64,000 nucleotides of DNA, from NCBI RefSeq assembly GCF_000264995.1, contig NW_006767441.1:36227-100226 (forward strand). Reading direction: 5' to 3'. Of this stretch, positions 32,301 to 41,139 are shown one piece after another; position 1 is the stretch's first letter, and the number at the start of each line of letters is the position of its first letter. A model generated the notes under the pieces. It was not told the DNA's origin and searched no databases. It saw only the letters and a list, made by a program, of their open reading frames with translations. Source of the stretch: Punctularia strigosozonata HHB-11173 SS5 (Eukaryota; Basidiomycota; Agaricomycetes; Corticiales; Punctulariaceae). The translations under genes were made by a program, and so were the position numbers.

Positions 32301-33664
32301 ATGGTCGTTACAAGTCAGTCATCCCACTCCTGGTGCTAACGCCATCGGCTCCACCTTACATTCGTACTCAGAGTCCGGCCGCGACAGGAAGAGAGTTCGT
32401 CGCAAGAAGTCATCTAGCAAAAAAATCAAGCCGCAGGAGTCTTCGTGTCAGTTCGTTCTGTCGGTAGTTCGATTACTCTGCTTTAATTGGATTGTTTCAC
32501 AGTGGAGCAGAAACCTAAGAGAAAGCATCACGGCCGGCGCTCTGTTGAAGGGCAGGCGAAGAAGAACAAGCATTTCGTCTACTCAGGCGCGTTACATCGT
32601 ACTCTGGTCAAGCGTAGCAAGTACAAGACTCGTGAGTGTTTTTGTTCATGCCCAGTACAGAACGAAACTTCTCATGGTGTACGACAGAGTACATCTATCT
32701 CCGCGAGTATCCGATCACGTTCTTCAAAGGCCACAAGAACAATGCCGCCGTACAGAAGACCGTCAAGCGCCTCTGGGGCGACATCCTTCCCTTGCCGCTC
32801 CTACATATTCCTCGCAACATTTGCATCACGTTCACGGCTCGTTACGCTTGCATCCGCCCACCGCCTCAACATCCCGAGCACCTGGTCCTGGTTATGAAGG
32901 ACGTGTTCCCGCCTCATCACTGTGTTCGGCTAGGGCAGATTCGTCAGAGGCTCGAGGACTTGGGGCCGAAGCGATACAGCAAGGCCAACGTGGAGAATCC
33001 GAGGTCCGACATCGTGGAGGCCTTGCACCTTGGTATTTGGGCACACTACTCTCCGGTTCCGATGGTCAGCAGGGAGACACGTCTTCAGTCGGAAGAAGTT
33101 CAGCAGGTGATTCAGGAAATGTTCGAATACCTGAAGGCACACTTCGCCCCGAAGATCAACAGTATCTTGAAATATCACGCCCGCCCGCAATTCATCTTGA
33201 AGCAAATGTGAGTTTCAGTTGATTGGTACGCACACGTCACCGACAAAGTATCCAGGGTGGCAGAGCACGTTCGTAACGTGCTCGGGGATACTCTGAAAGA
33301 GAACCCGTGGTTGGACATGAACGGTGCCTTCTTTACAATTGCGTGCGCAGTGGGCAGCAGCGAGCTGTGGCACTTGGACTGGAACGACGACTCCCGCCTC
33401 TATGCCATCATATTCTGCGTCAGTCCTGACGAGGAAGGCTGGGAAGGTGGTGACTGGAACTTGCCGCAACTTGGGTATCGCATACGTTTGGAGCAAGGTG
33501 ATCTGATGTTTGTCCTTGCTCGGCGTCTGGTGCATTGCGCCAGCACCATGCTCAAAGGCAGGCGGATGGTCTTTACCTGTTTTACTGATCGCTTCATTGT
33601 AAACATGCTTACCAAGGCTCCGTCGTATTTTGACCTCCAAAGGCTCTTCAACCTGTACCGTTAG
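32301..33664 (+). CDS. 2OG-Fe(II) dioxygenase, possible TET/JBP family
   Basis: Predicted double-stranded beta-helix oxygenase. Start ATG at 32,301; the first exon (MVVT) joins after an intron to KSGRDRKRVRRKKSSSKKIK, a very basic tract. It continues through VEQKPKRKHHGRR and NKHFVYSGALHRTLVKRSKY, then YLREYPITFFKGHKNNAAVQ, LLHIPRNICITFTARYACIR and EMFEYLKAHFAPKINSILKY. The last exon begins near 33,256 and holds ENPWLDMNGAFFTIACAVGS and the iron-binding HxD (SELWHLDWNDD). GGDWNLPQLGYRI follows, then the distal His and Arg of the 2OG fold (LVHCAS, GRRMVFTCF). The basic N-terminus suggests a nuclear, nucleic-acid-linked role. Fungal TET/JBP proteins share this G-G-x-x-x-L-P-x-L-G ... H ... R order and have spread with KDZ transposons in basidiomycetes. 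Other 2OG subfamilies cannot be excluded. Confidence 0.6.
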
Positions 33665-34284
33665 ATATAGTGGTACTACAATCTTGCTATACAAAATTTC
33701 CAGACCACTCAGTGTGTATCTCCCTTACATACATACTCGCGCTCCACAGAAGCATGACAGAAAGAATATTACACGAACGGACATATTGACCAGTACACTG
33801 TTGAACAGTGGCGGAGCAGTGTATCGCCGCAAGGATGTTCTTCCCTCGAGAACCAGGCCCGGTGCAGTCCGTTGGTGTTCGACATGTGTGCATGTGTGGA
33901 CAATCAACTTCATGAAACGATTATTTTGGACTACATATCGTACTTAATGTCGGAACTCCAGTATCTCCGTGCCTCGCCAATCCATACCATACGATAACGA
34001 GCATCGCATGCATCAGCAAAACACCTTGGATCTGAGCGGTCTTGCCGGTCTGATGATCTGGTGGCAGAACGGGTCAGACCGACATGCTGCTGCAAGATTC
34101 TCGCAGGACGGATCTGGTCGTCAACCCTGCGACAGGACCATAAGGGTTGCTTCGTCGGCGTCCATTGCGCCTCGGCTTCTCTCTGCCACGCCGAGTTCTT
34201 CCTCGACCGAGTGGGTCGGTAACGCATTTTTATTTATTCTTGGTTTTGGACGAGTTCGGTGTCTCGACGCTGACATTGCGAGTC
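33665..34284. other. Intergenic, nothing recognised
   Basis: About 620 bases without a supported gene. Frames on both strands are short and overlap. A long T/A-rich run near 34,230 precedes the ThuA-like fragment. Confidence 0.35.
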
Positions 34285-34810
34285 GCTCAGGCGCCTACTT
34301 CGACTACCGCCCCCAGAACGCTGCAAGTCACGCTTCCTTCTGGTGCTCCTATTTCGTTACGGCAATCTCAGTGACGGGCTCTTCAGACTGTGTAGGTGAT
34401 CGAGGTCGCCGATCCGTCGCATCCGAGCACGAAGCGCCTCCCCCGACGCTGGACCGTGTTCGACGAGGTCTACAACTTCCGCTCGGACCCGCGCACGCGC
34501 GGAGCGTCCGTGGTCCTGACGGTCGACAAGTCCACATATGTGGACGAAGGGACGAGGCGCTTGACCATGGATCACCGCATCCGATCGCTTGGTGCATGGA
34601 GCACCCCGGAGGTACGAGAGACGAACGACCGCGCGCCAGGCATAACTGAGAAAAGTCGTCTTAGCGACGAACGAGAGCGGACGGCCGGGTCGCAGCTTCT
34701 ACACGGCGCTGGGGCATACCGAAGAGATCTGGCGCGACGAGCGGTTTCTCTCGCACGTCCTCGGAGGAATCGTGTGGTCGATTGAACAAACCGCTGGCCA
34801 CGGGATGTAG
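34285..34810 (+). pseudogene. ThuA-like protein, truncated and frameshifted
   Basis: Pieces of a ThuA-like (trehalose utilisation, class I glutamine amidotransferase-fold) protein. GAYFDYRPQNA at about 34,289 is followed by an intron with a GC donor (GCT/GCAAGT) ending TGTGTAG at 34,393. Then VIEVADPSHPSTKRLPRRW and DEVYNFRSDPRTRGASVVLT. The reading frame changes within GGGACGAGGCGC (near 34,545-34,560) before DHGSPHPIAWCMEHPGG. After a further intron: GRSFYTALGHTEEIWRDERF, then LSHVLGGIVWSIE, stop TAG at 34,810. The N-terminal half expected for the family (about 120 residues) is absent. It is probably a dead host gene copy. Role of ThuA-like proteins in fungi is not settled. Confidence 0.75.
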
Positions 34811-34841
34811 CGAGATCCGGCCTTTGCTGAGTGAACCTTGT

Positions 34842-35494
34842 TCATATGCCACTCCTCACGCTGTCGCTCTCAGCATCTTTTGTTCCCAGTCTAATCTTCG
34901 TTGTCATACGGTATGAGTCTATATATATACTGTTAGCATTGCCCACTGCGAATGATGGGGTGCTTGAACTATAACCGGGAGCGCCTGCGAGGAAGATAAG
35001 GAAATGGATATAAACCCCCGCTAGTGCCCGCATTCGCAGCTCACACAACCGGCATTCAAGTCGGTCAGCATTATCTGCGCCGTGTGCCGGTTCTGAGTCG
35101 CCATGCTCCGATTCGGACTCGATTTCGGGATTGATCTTGTACTCTGGAGCAACCACTGGCGCGTGCGTGATGCTGCCGCCGCCGACCCATGGTGATTGAG
35201 CTTGAGGTTGTGTCGATGGTCCAGCGGTGGGGTCTGGCTCGAGGACCAAATCCGAATCAATCTTGGAATTCGTGTCTAGAGATGATCAGGCTTTCATTAA
35301 TCTTATCGAGGGTATTGAGGCCGATAGTACTGACTTTGTAGAGGCCTCCAAATTTTCTCATACCGCGTGCCACCGGTCCATTCGACCTCATCGTCCTGAG
35401 AAGTCGGGATTGTCTGCCAGGATTTGCCGCTCCATAGGTCGGCGACCCATTGGTCGATATCGGCATCTGGATCGTCCTCGAGTGCGTTGCTCAT
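34842..35494 (-). CDS. Hypothetical two-exon protein
   Basis: From ATG at 35,494 the first exon reads MSNALEDDPDADIDQWVADL, then WSGKSWQTIPTSQDDEVEWT and RYEKIWRPLQ. An intron (GTCAGTACT...CTCTAG, about 60 bases) joins in frame to NTNSKIDSDLVLEPDPTAGP, then an Asp/Glu/Ser-rich stretch and a hydrophobic C-terminal part (VYIHFLIFLAGAPG). About 195 residues in all. No family is recognised. The acidic start, clean splice and Trp-rich block argue for a real gene, but it could be a fragment. Confidence 0.4.
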
Positions 35495-35769
35495 GGTACA
35501 TGCAAGAGAAGTTTGATCACATTGACACTGCCACCATTGTATTGTATGCCGCATTGAACTCCGACTGATATGTTGAATAAGAAACACATGTATTCAGTCA
35601 GTTCATAAATATGACCCGTCAGATTTGCGATTGCGCCGTCTCGCGACGAAGTCCCTCAATGTGGCAAATGCCATATCTCACGAAGCCGTCTCGTCATCGT
35701 CGTCGCCCACTTTCCATGCCCCCCCCCTTGCGCACAGCATGCTCCGCTTGGACTCGGACTCGAATACGG

Positions 35770-36065
35770 TCATCAAATACGATGCGAAGCTCGCCTTTGA
35801 AGACCGCGCGAAGCTCACCATTGAAGAACGCGCGAAGCTCACCGTTGAAGACCGCGCCAAACTTGCCGCCGAAGACCACAAAGCGCTGGCGCTTGAAGAC
35901 GCTTAGCGCTGGCGCTTGAAGATGCTTAGCGCTTATGCTTTGCCATCTTCACGCTCGCGCTCGTCATCGAAGACGATGCGAAGCTCACGGTTGAAGACCG
36001 CGCCCGTGCGGAGCTCACCATTGAAGACCACGCGAAGCTTGCCGCCGAAGACCGTAAAGCGAGAA
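35770..36065 (+). repeat. 27-bp coding minisatellite (AKL-x-x-ED units)
   Basis: About eight copies of a 27-base unit (core GCGAAGCTCACCRTTGAAGA) run from 35,780 to 36,060, with an interruption near 35,900-35,965. Read in frame they encode nine-residue repeats: YDAKLAFED, RAKLTIEER, RAKLTVEDR and AKLAAEDHK. The array sits inside an open frame beginning at 35,625 (MRLRRLATKSLNVANAIS). Charged alpha-helical repeats of this kind arise by slippage. Whether any protein is made is unknown. Confidence 0.7.
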
Positions 36066-36071
36066 CACTAG

Positions 36072-36266
36072 ATGCCCGACAACGTATGGCGCTTCGTCCG
36101 GCACGTCCCCAACGCGCTCGTCATCAACCTCGGCGACGCATTACAACTGTACGCATCGTCTCATCTTTCTCCTTTCCCCCTCTTCCGAGTCCCCAGCTCA
36201 CCCGTTGCATCGACAGTCCTCTCCGGCGGCTTCCTCAGTAAAGTGCAGGCACTCGAAAACGTTTAG
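36072..36266 (+). pseudogene. Fragment of an isopenicillin-N-synthase-like dioxygenase
   Basis: The reading PDNVWRFVRHVPNALVINLG, then DALQLYAS matches the block before the second iron-binding His in isopenicillin-N-synthase-like 2OG-Fe(II) oxygenases (usual pattern W.xV.x.PGALVVNxGDxLQ). The following SGGFLSKVQALENV may be the start of the next family block (SGGxLKS..HRV). All other parts of the domain are missing, and the fragment is attached directly to the 27-bp minisatellite. A degraded remnant is the simplest reading. Confidence 0.6.
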
Positions 36267-36299
36267 CGCTTGTGCTTGAAGACAACGCAGTACTCCTTC

Positions 36300-36680
36300 A
36301 TGAAGACAACGGCATAGCACTTGCGCCGAACACCCTGGGCTCACCGGGCTTGCCCTTCAAACAGCCCCAGGCTTCGCCTTTCAAATGGCCCGGGCTTCGT
36401 CCTCCACACCCGGGCTTTGCCCTCCAAACCGCCTGAGGTTCACTCTCCGAAACGTCCCCGGCTTCTTAACCCAGCCAGAGTCTTCGCCCTCCACACCCGC
36501 GCTTTGCCCTTCAACCCGTCCCGGGCTTCGCCCTCCAAACCGCCTAAGGTTCACCCTCCGAAACGCCCCCGGCTTCTTAAACCGGCCAGAGGCTTTGCCC
36601 TCCAAGCCGCCCGGGCTTTGCCCTCCACGCCACCCGGGCTGCACCCTTCAACCCGTCCCAGGCTGCTGGCGAGGAACACC
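36300..36680 (+). repeat. GC-rich minisatellite in front of the GH7 gene
   Basis: Long imperfect repeats built from the words CCCTCCAAACCGCC, GGTTCACYCTCCGAAACG and CCCCGGCTTCTTAA. A unit of about 120 bases occurs at about 36,420-36,530 and 36,530-36,640, with shorter related words on both sides. It is open in the frame of the following cellobiohydrolase. It stands where that gene's signal-peptide exon should be. Confidence 0.7.
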
Positions 36681-38401
36681 AGTGGTGTTCCTCGCCACCG
36701 CGTCTGCCCAGCAGGTCGGTACCTCCGCTGCGGAGACCCACCCGGCCCTTTCCTACCAGACCTGCACCTCGTCCGGCTGCACCAACGTCGCCGGTAGCGT
36801 CACCCTCGACTCCAACTGGCGCTGGGTACACAACGTCGGCGGCTACACCAACTGCTACACCGGTATGTCCATCCTCCCCTCATCCCCACTCTCACTCAGT
36901 GTCCTCACCCTTCTTCGTAGGAAACCAGTGGGATGCCACCCTCTGCCCGGACCCGGCCACCTGCGCGAAGAACTGTGCTCTCGACGGCGCCGACTACTCC
37001 GGCACCTACGGTATCACCTCCTCCGGCTCCGCCCTCACCCTCGCCTTCAAGACAGGCAGCAACGTCGGCTCCCGCGTCTACCTCATGAAGGACGACAGCA
37101 CCTACGAGACCTTCAACCTCCTCAACAAGGAGTTCACCATGGACGTCGACGTCTCCAAGCTCCCCTGCGGTCTCAACGGCGCCGTGTACTTCTCGGCCAT
37201 GAGCGCGAACGGCGACGCGTCCTCGACCAACGCCGCCGGCGCCAAGTACGGCACCGGCTACTGCGACTCTCAGTGCCCTCACGACCTCAAGTTTATCCAG
37301 GGCCAGGTGAGAACGATGTACCTCCTTGCTTGCCGTTCATGCCTAACGCTCTCTTGCCCACAGGCCAACATCATCGGCTGGAACGGTACCTCCGCCAACT
37401 CGGGCACGGGGTCCATCGGCGCCTGCTGCTCCGAGATGGACATCTGGGAGGCCAACTCCATCTCCGAGGCGGTCACGCCCCATCCCTGCACGGGCACGGG
37501 CATCACCGCCTGCACGGGCTCGACGTGCACCTCGACGTGCGACCAGGCCGGATGCGACTTCAACTCGTACCGGATGGGCAACACCATGTTCTACGGCCCG
37601 GGCATGACGGTCGACACGACCAAGCCGATCACGGTGGTGACCCAGTTCCTGACGTCGGACAACACCACCACGGGCTCGCTGTCCGAGATCCGGCGGTTCT
37701 ACGTGCAGAACGGGGTGGTGATCCCCAACTCGCAGTCGACGATCGCAGGCGTGAGCGGCAACTCGATCACGGACAGCTGGTGCGCTGCACAGAAGACGGC
37801 GTTCGGGGACACGAACACGTTCCAGTCGCTCGGTGGGTTGAAGCAGCTGGGCGCGGCGTTCGCGAAGGGTATGGTGCTGGTCCTGTCGATCTGGGACGAC
37901 TACGCGGTGAACATGCTCTGGCTGGACTCGGACTACCCGACGAACAAGGACGCGTCTGCACCCGGTGTCAAGCGCGGCACTTGCGCGACGACGTCCGGTG
38001 TCCCCGCGGACGTTGAAGCGAACGGCGGGTCGATCTCGGTGACTTACTCGAACATCAAGGTCGGTGACATCGGGACGACTTTCAAGGCTGGCCGTACGTT
38101 TCTCTCCTCTCCCCGTCGCTTCTACTCGCTAACATGCGCTTTCGTTCCTCAGAGTCCTCCGGCAGCGGATCGTCTGGCTCTAGTGGGTCCAGCACCTCGA
38201 CCGCTTCCGGCTCTGGTTCTACCGGCTCGTCCGGCTCGGTGGCCAAGTACGGACAGTGCGGCGGCACCGGTTACACCGGCGCGACGACCTGCGCGTCTGG
38301 CTCGACCTGCACCGTCCTCAACCCCTGTGAGTATCCCCCCCTTTCGCCTGAGTCGAGCAGGAAACTGACAATCCTCCACAGACTACTCGCAATGCCTCTG
38401 A
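36385..38401 (+). CDS. GH7 cellobiohydrolase with CBM1, signal peptide not recognisable
   Basis: Cellobiohydrolase I (Cel7A type), a secreted enzyme that releases cellobiose from cellulose chain ends. The mature start [19 protein letters not shown] begins at 36,709. Blocks follow in order: [47 protein letters not shown] and [19 protein letters not shown]. The catalytic motif [12 protein letters not shown] has E-x-D-x-x-E. Then [37 protein letters not shown] and [15 protein letters not shown] Ser/Gly/Thr linker and a C-terminal CBM1 ([11 protein letters not shown]...CTVLNPYYSQCL) end at 38,401. Introns are 36,863-36,920, 37,307-37,363, 38,094-38,152 and 38,330-38,381. Just before the mature start only [10 protein letters not shown] remains; further upstream is minisatellite with an ATG at 36,385 that would give no secretion signal. 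The catalytic domain looks whole, so either a distant first exon exists or the copy is no longer secreted. Confidence 0.88.
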
Positions 38402-39199
38402 GTTCAGCGACCTTTGGTCCCTCGCTTGTAGATGAGGGTTAGAGTGTAGCTTCGTGGTCGCCAAAAGGCTGCTGTGCTAGGAGGATCGGATGTTCGGATT
38501 GTACCAGTAAAAAGGATCTTGGATACCACGCATGCAACCGAATACGGTCTATCGTTGCGGTGTCCGCGTTCTCGAGCCCAGATAGCTTGCGCGGTCACCA
38601 TTATATGAGTAAGGCGGTGTCTTGTCTTCCGTGGTGGACCGAAACGTTGCAATGTCCATAACAGTACATGGTCAAGTTGCCGGAATATAAGGGGCGTTGT
38701 ACAGACCTTTAATCTATGTTTTCACTCTGTCGCCGCTCGCGTGATGATTCAAAGAAGGGAACGTGTGCCTAAAATGTGGTCGTGATTATTGAGCTCCAAT
38801 ATACAGGACTTAAAGGATGCTGTGATCCCCCCTCGGCGCTAATCGCGATACAATAAGCAACAACACAACGTCAAGGCGCATCATGTCTCCTTCACCCGCG
38901 CCCATACTCAACTACATGGACGATGGTTCCGCTGCTCACACCGCGGCTCTGCAGGAGAAGATAGACAAGTTGGATTGTGTGAGTGGCGGTCGGCTGGAGC
39001 GCACTGGAGCAAAACCGGAGACTCAGAGTGCGATCTAGGGCCTCGACTCAATACCTCGCACTGACGGCAGATTTCGAACGAGTCTGCGCACGCTCAGCGG
39101 GCTGTGTAGCAAGAGCGGGCTCCTACCCACAAGATGCAGGTTATCGGGGCCTGTGAATGTTGGGGATGATCCTCCTTGCTATGGGGGATCCGCGAATGT
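38402..39199. other. Intergenic with a possible short exon
   Basis: The 3' region of the GH7 gene, then about 500 bases without features. An ATG at 38,883 opens a short exon (MSPSPAPILNYMDDGSAAHT, then AALQEKIDKLDC) followed by a good donor GTGAGT at 38,979. No continuation was found, so it is left as a possible orphan or remnant first exon. Confidence 0.3.
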
Positions 39200-39485
39200 G
39201 TACCGAGGGACCTACAACGGTATCTCCGCAGCGCGTCGAATACGAAACTGATTCCGGTACTGCAGGGTTCGTTCAGCGACGTGTCCGGCGCAACGTCGTG
39301 CTGCACCTGCTGCTCCGGCTTCTACCAGGATCAGACGGGCCAGACGTCGTGCACGATCTGTCCTGCCGAGGGAAGCTTTGCACAAGGCTACTCCGACCCC
39401 GGTGCGACCGACGTTGACCAATGCACTGCGCAAGCCGGCGCCGTCGCCACTTGCGACCAGGACACCTCCACTGGCACTTGCCGTA
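39200..39485 (+). pseudogene. Fragment of a cysteine-rich secreted protein
   Basis: The frame reads GSFSDVSGATSCCTCCSGFY, then QDQTGQTSCTICPAEGSFAQ and GYSDPGATDVDQCTAQAGAV, with TCDQDTSTGTC, ending at a donor-like GTAAGC. The regular Cys spacing and the CP-x-G, D-Q-T-G-Q and GYSDPGA blocks match ephrin-receptor-like (GCC2/GCC3-type) Cys-rich modules of fungal secreted proteins. No signal peptide or start exon is found upstream, and the downstream side enters a 128-bp tandem duplication. It is most likely a partial copy. The C-terminal exons could not be placed. Confidence 0.5.
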
Positions 39486-39573
39486 AGCGATTTCCACTTC
39501 CCGTTCCTTATCCGAATCTTCGTACATGAATATATCGACTACATGTTCTATTATACCCCTTACATCCACGTCA

Positions 39574-39829
39574 ACGCGGCCTGTCCCCTTCCGCATCGAC
39601 AGCAGCAAGGCGGGCGCCGTTCCGGGTGGTGAAACCCTGTCGGATCGCTCCAAGCCTCCGTGGGTGCCGTCCGAGCAGGAGAAGGAGGTGCGAGGGAGGA
39701 AACGCGGCCTGTCTCCATCCGCATGAACAGCAGCAAGGCGGGCGCCGTTCCGGGTGGTGAAACCCTGTCGGATCGCTCCAAGCCTCCGTGGGTGCCGTCT
39801 GAGCAGGTGAACAAGGTGTGAGGAAGAAA
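39574..39829. repeat. 128-bp tandem duplication
   Basis: Two head-to-tail copies (39,574-39,701 and 39,702-39,829). They share, without change by eye, a central block of about 75 bases from CAGCAGCAAGGCGGGCGCCG to AAGCCTCCGTGGGTGCCGT. The unit is 128 bases, not a multiple of three, so any reading frame shifts between copies. High identity points to a recent event. It follows the Cys-rich gene fragment and may lie in its former 3' exon. Confidence 0.8.
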
Positions 39830-39975
39830 CGGTGCTGGCGAGGATGAGACTTGGTCAAGAGAATTTTTATTTCATGAATTCACGTGTATGATTCAATGAT
39901 CACCTGACATAAACAATGACTCTTGCCGTTCGTCCGTCGTCCGTCAATTGAGAATACATGGATTGAGGATACAGA
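39830..39975. other. Short spacer
   Basis: Nothing recognised; AT-rich near 39,860-39,900. It is the 3' side of the small minus-strand gene that follows. Confidence 0.35.
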
Positions 39976-40512
39976 TCATTCGGGAAACGCAGCGCGCGGA
40001 CGAAGCATTCGCCGGGCAATCTCATCATTCTTTACTCTCGGTGGTCTCGGCTTCGCAGGCCATTCGCCATGGGGAAGGCGACGGCGCGAGCATGTACGAC
40101 GGATATGTTCTTCAATATAATCGCGGATCGGCCAGTAATCCTCCAAGGACGAGAAAAAAGGGTAGACTTCCAAGACCTATCATGGTAGACAACCATCAGT
40201 CAAGGAATCAGGTGAGCGGAAGAGCGTGGCGTTTACCTTGTACAGGAATTGATCCACACGATCCTGGTCCTGCGCGTCGAGCGGGAGTGCGCACAGGAAA
40301 TGGTACGCCAGGAGACGGATCTGATAAGTGATGGACGGCCAAGAGTTCTCGATGTCCTCGTCGACGGGGCCCATGCGCTGGAGTATGTTAACTCTGCGGG
40401 AAGCAGCACTTGTTGGCCTAGGGATTTTAGCTGATGCGGGCGGGGAAGCATAACGATTTGCAAGATTGTCCTCCTTGAGGAGGCGATCGTACTCCGAAGG
40501 CGACAGGTACAT
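39976..40512 (-). CDS. Small orphan protein with EDxWPxxD motif
   Basis: Two exons from ATG at 40,512. Exon 1: MYLSPSEYDRLLKEDNLANR, a Pro/Ser/Ala stretch, VNILQRMGPVDEDIENSWPS, then RLLAYHFLCALPLDAQDQDR and VDQFLYK. The intron GTAAACGCC...ATGATAG (about 60 bases) leads in frame to VLEVYPFFSSLEDYWPIRDY, then IEEHIRRTCSRRRLPHGEWP and a basic C-terminus. About 155 residues. The block F-x-x-x-x-E-D-x-W-P-x-x-D recurs in the protein at 46,336 (YEDAWPLDDLI), so the two probably share a domain. I do not know its function. Confidence 0.55.
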
Positions 40513-41139
40513 GATGGGGATGGGGATGGGGTTGCAGGAAAGCTAGGAGATAATGCGCAATGATAAGAATTATGTATACGACAGCACGAGAAGGGGCCTC
40601 ACCTCGCCGTGAGTTCAGGAAGGCCAAACTTTGATGATGCATAACACCGGATCACATGAAGGGATGTGAAGAGTTAAGGTCCAGACTACTGAAAAGCAGA
40701 TATGGTAGGTCCTATGCGGATGTTCTGACGCCAGCTACTTGCACGGCAGAGGAGGTGCTACAATCATCGCCGTCAACACCGCGACAGTTGTTGTATGAAG
40801 ACGCGGAGCGGTGATTCGGGTGCTACAGGTGTTGCAGTCAACACCGCGAGCCTGAGTGAGTCGAACCGTAGCCGTCGCGGTCAACACCGCAACGGCTGTT
40901 GCAAGAGAAGAGTGATGAACGATGAGGAGGTAAGACGGCGGTGAGTGGTGAAGCGAAGCCAGCTTGAAGGAGGCAAGTCGTAGGGTCAGATGGATTCCCA
41001 CCGGTACCGGTCAGATTGCGTGACATCAAACGGCTCACCTTCTTGCACTTAAATCTTCAAGCGACTGAGGTGGTGACCTCGCGACCCGCACTCCTACTTC
41101 CTTTGGACTGTCATACAGATAGCGGACGGTACATTCACT
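40513..41139. other. Intergenic with repeated GTCAACACCGC words
   Basis: No gene is recognised. The 11-mer GTCAACACCGC occurs at about 40,773, 40,838 and 40,881, two of them preceded by or near GTTGTTG/TGTTGC-like words. This suggests a weak tandem repeat of 40-65 bases. Confidence 0.4.

Noticed and set aside
36905-37282. Long minus-strand open frame opposite the GH7 gene
   Set aside because: Antisense shadow caused by the GC-rich third positions of the cellobiohydrolase exons; its Val/Gly/Ala-rich product has no motif.
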